From Actinomycetota bacterium (lineage in GTDB: Bacteria; Actinomycetota; Acidimicrobiia; Acidimicrobiales; Ilumatobacteraceae), in NCBI GenBank assembly GCA_017853685.1, contig JAFMJD010000003.1, positions 1 through 44,301 of the forward strand: a stretch of 44,301 nucleotides of DNA, given 5' to 3'. Made by a program: the position numbers and the translations under genes. This document shows, one piece after another, positions 40,954 to 44,301 of the stretch (its first letter is position 1; each line of letters starts with the position of its first letter). The notes beneath the pieces were generated by a model that searched no databases, had not been told where the DNA came from, and saw nothing but the letters and a program-made list of their open reading frames with translations.

Positions 40954-42198
40954 TCACCACGAACACTGCATGTGCTTGATGCCATTGATGAACGCGCTCT
41001 GGAGGTACTCGGGTTCACCGGTGATCTGGAGGTTGGGTAGCCGGCGGCGGATCTCGTCGAACATCACGCCGATCTCGCGTCGGGCGAGGTTTGCCCCGAG
41101 ACAGAAGTGCGGACCACCCGCTCCGAAGCCCACCTGTTTGGTGGTGTCCCGAGCGATGTCGAAGCGATGCGGATCCGGGAACGCCGAATCGTCTCGGTTT
41201 GCCGAGCAGTAGAACATCACGACCTTGTCGCCTGCGTGGAGTTGCCTGCCGCCCACCTCGGTGTCGGCGGTGACCGTGCGGCGGAAGTGGATGACCGGCG
41301 TGGAGTAGCGCACGATCTCCTCCACCGCTCCACGGGTGTGGCGATCGAAGTCCGCGAACCACAGGTCTCGTTGGTCGGGGTGCTGCGTCAGCAGACGCAT
41401 GCCGTGGCTGATGGCGTTGCGTGTGGTCTCGTTGCCGGCCACCACGAGGAGGATGAAGAAGCTGCCGAACTCCTGCGGTGAGAGCCGGTCGCCGTCCACC
41501 TCGGCGTGCATGAGTGCGCTCGTGAGGTCCTCGCGGGGGTGGGCCAAGCGGTCCTCGCCGAGGGTCTGTGCGTACTGGAACATCTCGAGCGAGTCCTGCA
41601 TCAACTTCTCGAACGTGCCGCCGTACTCGGGATCACCGGCTCCGAGAATGGTGTTGGTCCACGCGAAGATCTGCTTCTCGTCCTCGGCGGGGATGCCCAT
41701 CATCTCGCAGATGATTCGCAGTGGGAGGGGAGCGGCCACCTCCTGGACGAAGTCGCACTGTCCGTTCGGGAAACGCTCGAGCAGATCGTCCACGAGCTGC
41801 GCAGCGACGGTCTTCACGTAATCCTCCACCCGTGAGATCTCCTTGGGCGTGAATCCCTTGGACACGATGGAACGGAGTCGGTAGTGCTTCGGGTCGTCCA
41901 TGTTGATCATCGATCCGAAGAACTCGTTGATCTCGGTGGGCAGGTCGCCGATGTTGGATCCGTTGCCGCTGCAGAACAACGCAGGGTTCCGGCTCACGTG
42001 CCAGATGTCGTCGAAGCGGGTGAGTGCGTAGTAGCCGGGTCCCTTCGGAAAGGGGGGAAGCTCGGCTTCCTCGAAGAAGGTGATGGGTGACTTGGTGCGC
42101 AGCGCATGGAATGCGCTCTCCCGGTAGTCACGGGGTGCGAGCCAGAAGTTGACGTCGGAGAGGTTGATCTCCTCCACCGGCACATCGAAGAGTTGCAT
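40954..42198 (-). CDS. Cytochrome P450, CYP125/124-like
   Basis: Soluble P450 of 414 aa. The heme loop GFGAGGPHFCLGANLARREI (axial Cys366), I-helix VVAGNETTRNAISHGM (E257, T258) and ExxR EIVR (294-297) are canonical. The GGPHFCLGANLARREI stretch and overall layout resemble the CYP124/125/142 group, which oxidises the terminal carbon of sterol or methyl-branched lipid chains. This makes it the best candidate for chain activation in the window (inference). It starts at an ATG following TAGCAT by 6 nt and is divergent from the PIG-L gene. Confidence 0.96.
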   Translation of the reverse strand: MQLFDVPVEEINLSDVNFWLAPRDYRESAFHALRTKSPITFFEEAELPPFPKGPGYYALTRFDDIWHVSRNPALFCSGNGSNIGDLPTEINEFFGSMINMDDPKHYRLRSIVSKGFTPKEISRVEDYVKTVAAQLVDDLLERFPNGQCDFVQEVAAPLPLRIICEMMGIPAEDEKQIFAWTNTILGAGDPEYGGTFEKLMQDSLEMFQYAQTLGEDRLAHPREDLTSALMHAEVDGDRLSPQEFGSFFILLVVAGNETTRNAISHGMRLLTQHPDQRDLWFADFDRHTRGAVEEIVRYSTPVIHFRRTVTADTEVGGRQLHAGDKVVMFYCSANRDDSAFPDPHRFDIARDTTKQVGFGAGGPHFCLGANLARREIGVMFDEIRRRLPNLQITGEPEYLQSAFINGIKHMQCSW

Positions 42199-42204
42199 GG
42201 GGAG

Positions 42205-42210
42205 ATGCTA
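42205..42210 (-). promoter_or_regulatory. -10 box TAGCAT for the P450 gene (leaderless)
   Basis: Minus-strand TAGCAT, then CTCCCC, then ATG 42198. Confidence 0.55.
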
Positions 42211-42237
42211 GGTCGCAGGGGGTAGCGGCAGTGGGGC

Positions 42238-42243
42238 TACCGT
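42238..42243 (+). promoter_or_regulatory. -10 box TACCGT (leaderless)
   Basis: TACCGT, then GGGCTC, then GTG 42250. The two divergent boxes around 42205-42243 lie back to back, 27 nt apart. Confidence 0.55.
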
Positions 42244-42249
42244 GGGCTC

Positions 42250-43005
42250 GTGACCGATGCAGCCGGGCCCGACGACCTCCACGAGCGCACCGCCTCGGGT
42301 GTCGAGGTGGAGCGAGTACTCGTCGTCACGGCGCACCCCGACGATGTCGATTTCGGCGCGGCTGGAACGGTGGCCACGTGGACCGACCGGGGGATCGAGG
42401 TGGTGTACTGCATCGTCACCGACGGCGACGCGGGCGGATTCGACCCGGCCATCCCGAGGACCGCCATTGCAGGTATCCGTCGTGACGAACAGGCCGCTGC
42501 GGCCAAGGCTGTGGGGGTGGAACGACTGGTGTTCCTCGGGTATCCCGATGGCCGACTGCTGCCCACGCTGGATCTTCGGCGCGACATCTCGCGCGTCATC
42601 CGTCAGGTGCGCCCCCAACGACTGCTGTGTCAGTGCCCACAGCGCAACTTCTCGCGCATCTATGCCAGTCACCCGGATCACCTCGCTGCCGGCGAAGCGG
42701 CGCTGTGTGCCGTGTACCCCGATGCGCGCAACCCGTTCACGTTCACCGAACTGATCGACGAAGGACTCGACGCATGGTCGGTGCAGGACGTGTGGATGAT
42801 GGGCGGACCCAACCCGCAGCACCCCGTCGACATCACCGATCATCTCGACCGCAAGATCAGCGCTCTGCTGTGCCATGCCAGTCAGCATCCCGACCCCGAT
42901 CAGATGGCGACCCGAGTGCGGGCGTGGGGTGCCATGCAAGCCGAGCAATTCGGTCTCGGGGCGGGTCGTGCAGCAGAGTCGTTCCAGGTGATCGACACGC
43001 GGTGA
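42250..43005 (+). CDS. PIG-L family deacetylase
   Basis: Zinc-dependent de-N-acetylase-like enzyme of 251 aa. The motif AHPDDVDFGAAG supplies the metal-binding His and Asp pair, and ASHPDHLAAGEAAL the third ligand (HxxH-type). The DGDAGGFDP loop and the C-terminal CHASQHPDPDQM segment complete the active-site region. The family includes MshB and Mca of mycothiol metabolism and GlcNAc-PI deacetylases. Without a partner gene its substrate cannot be named. It may detoxify thiol conjugates generated in oxidative catabolism (speculation). The GTG start at 42250 fits the leaderless box. Confidence 0.92.
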   Translation: MTDAAGPDDLHERTASGVEVERVLVVTAHPDDVDFGAAGTVATWTDRGIEVVYCIVTDGDAGGFDPAIPRTAIAGIRRDEQAAAAKAVGVERLVFLGYPDGRLLPTLDLRRDISRVIRQVRPQRLLCQCPQRNFSRIYASHPDHLAAGEAALCAVYPDARNPFTFTELIDEGLDAWSVQDVWMMGGPNPQHPVDITDHLDRKISALLCHASQHPDPDQMATRVRAWGAMQAEQFGLGAGRAAESFQVIDTR

Positions 43006-43088
43006 GTCGCACCTGACCGCACGCCCGCTCAGTTCATTTCCGTCCAGCAACCGTCATACACAGATCCATCTCCCGAAAGAGGTCAGTC

Positions 43089-44291
43089 ATGCCCGAGGCA
43101 GTCATCGTCGCAACCGCCCGCAGCCCGATCGGCAGGGCCAACAAGGGGTCACTCGTCGGCATCCGCGCAGACGACCTTGCCGCCCAGATGCTCGCCGCAG
43201 TCATGGCCAAGGTTCCCCAACTCGGCTCCGCCGATATCGAGGACGTGATGATGGGAGCGGGTCAGCCTGCCGGTGAGCAGGGGAGCAACGTGGCCCGCCT
43301 TGCCGCGCTGCTTGCAGGCATCGATGCTCCCGGTGTCACGGTGAACCGCTACTGCTCGTCGTCGCTGCAGACGATTCGCATGGCAGCGCACGCGATCAAA
43401 GCGGGCGAGGGCGATTGCTTCATCGCTGCCGGCGTGGAGTGCGTGAGCCGGTATCAGTTCGGCGCTGCCGACACCGCACCGCAGAACCCGCGCTTCGACG
43501 ACGCCGGCAAGCGCACGGCGTTGCGCAGTCAGGGTGGGCAACCGTCGTGGTCGGCAGGCGCGGGTCTGCCCGACATCTACATCGCAATGGGGCAGACCGC
43601 GGAGAACGTGCGCGAAGCCGAGAACGTCTCGCGTGCCGACATGGATGCGTTCGGCGCGCGCTCGCAGCAGTTGGCGGTGGCTCACATCGAGAACGGGTTC
43701 TTCGAGCGTGAGATCGTTCCGGTGACGATGCCCGACGGCACCGTGGTGTCCCGTGACGACGGCCCCCGCGCCGGCACCACGGTCGAGGCACTTGCGCAAC
43801 TCAAGCCGGCGTTCCGGCCCGACGGGCAGATCACGGCCGGCAACGCGTGCCCGTTGAACGATGGCGCAGCAGCCGTGATCGTGATGAGCGACACCAAGGC
43901 CAAGCGCCTCGGTATCACACCACTCGCCCGCATCGTCTCGAGCGGGGTGAGTGCACTCAACCCCGAGATCATGGGACTGGGTCCGATCGAGGCATGCCGA
44001 CAGGCACTGGCGCGAGCAGGCATGACCATCGACGACATCGATCTCGTCGAGATCAACGAGGCGTTTGCCGCGCAGGTGCTTCCGTCGGCGCGTCACCTCG
44101 GTATCCCGATGGAGAAGCTGAACGTCCACGGCGGCGCGATTGCGCTCGGCCACCCCTTCGGCATGACCGGTGCACGCATCATGGCCACACTCATCAACGG
44201 GCTGCAGTTCGAGAACAAGTCGATCGGCATGGAGACGATGTGCGTCGGCGGTGGTCAGGGCATGGCCATGATCATCGAACGACTCAGCTGA
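43089..44291 (+). CDS. Acetyl-CoA C-acyltransferase (thiolase), FadA5-like
   Basis: Degradative thiolase of 400 aa that cleaves 3-oxoacyl-CoA to acetyl-CoA (or propionyl-CoA). The nucleophile Cys89 is in [27 protein letters not shown] has the catalytic His, and [11 protein letters not shown] the second catalytic Cys. NEAFAAQVL is the NEAF signature. It resembles mycobacterial FadA5 and FadA-type thiolases used in sterol side-chain breakdown. An 83-nt upstream gap holds AAAGAGG (Shine-Dalgarno) 6 nt before ATG 43089 and a possible -10 CATACA (about 43056), but no clear -35. Confidence 0.95.
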   Translation: MPEAVIVATARSPIGRANKGSLVGIRADDLAAQMLAAVMAKVPQLGSADIEDVMMGAGQPAGEQGSNVARLAALLAGIDAPGVTVNRYCSSSLQTIRMAAHAIKAGEGDCFIAAGVECVSRYQFGAADTAPQNPRFDDAGKRTALRSQGGQPSWSAGAGLPDIYIAMGQTAENVREAENVSRADMDAFGARSQQLAVAHIENGFFEREIVPVTMPDGTVVSRDDGPRAGTTVEALAQLKPAFRPDGQITAGNACPLNDGAAAVIVMSDTKAKRLGITPLARIVSSGVSALNPEIMGLGPIEACRQALARAGMTIDDIDLVEINEAFAAQVLPSARHLGIPMEKLNVHGGAIALGHPFGMTGARIMATLINGLQFENKSIGMETMCVGGGQGMAMIIERLS

Positions 44292-44301
44292 ATCGCTGCG
44301 G

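Noticed and set aside
1-44301. CRISPR arrays, insertion sequences, phage or integrase genes, additional tRNAs or rRNAs
   Set aside because: No regularly spaced repeats, transposase-like ORFs, or second cloverleaf was seen on reading both strands.

Overview
The window is dense, high-GC bacterial chromosome with no mobile element, CRISPR array or gene-free stretch over about 130 bases. Several features point to an actinobacterium: GTG starts, many TANNNT boxes 6-8 nt upstream of start codons (leaderless promoters), an FdxA-type 7Fe ferredoxin, a FadD19-like acyl-CoA synthetase, a CYP125/124-like P450 and Thr/Pro-rich secreted proteins. An Acidimicrobiia-like member is my guess, and it is inference only; no 16S or marker gene is present.

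Layout. 1-5055: the end of a peptide/nickel-type ABC importer operon (binding-protein tail, two permeases, two ATPases). 5067-5452: secG, tRNA-Leu(GAG) and an intrinsic terminator. 5533-9847: a duplicated NTF2-like protein, an SDR, an L,D-transpeptidase-like secreted protein and a FadD19-like ligase. 9837-15748: a CapA-like secreted protein, two unknown proteins, a MpaB-family oxygenase with an Fe-S photolyase, a TauE-like permease with a palindromic operator candidate, and a Rid protein. 15752-17796: an SDR, a VOC protein, a small Cys-rich DUF5522-like protein and an FdxA-like ferredoxin. 17880-22680: a canonical P450, a P450 paralogue that has lost its heme-ligating cysteine, a four-carbon acid-sugar kinase (DUF1537) and a PdxA2-like dehydrogenase, all in one tight run. 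22687-33892: a DUF6285-like protein with an APH-like phosphotransferase, two SnoaL-like proteins, an SDR, two D-aminoacylase-like amidohydrolases, two acyl-CoA dehydrogenases, a P450 and a tiny LysM-like/unknown gene pair. 33915-44291: a Rieske oxygenase, DUF1330 and tandem-EthD proteins, an SDR, an M3 oligopeptidase, an endo/exonuclease/phosphatase-family protein, SurE, a CYP125/124-like P450, a PIG-L deacetylase and a FadA5-like thiolase.

Much of the gene content fits oxidative catabolism of sterol-, terpenoid- or branched lipid-type substrates: P450 and Rieske hydroxylation, CoA activation, acyl-CoA dehydrogenation, SDR oxidation and thiolysis, with the 7Fe ferredoxin as a plausible electron donor. 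The genes are scattered on both strands in short operons rather than in one regulon.

The most unusual item is the intact P450-fold protein at 19359-20684. It carries Asn where the axial Cys should be, and has also lost the C-helix Arg pattern and the I-helix acid. It lies 21 nt downstream of a normal P450 and immediately upstream of acid-sugar kinase and PdxA genes. A second general signal is the repeated TANNNT-(6-8 nt)-start architecture, found upstream of thirteen genes.
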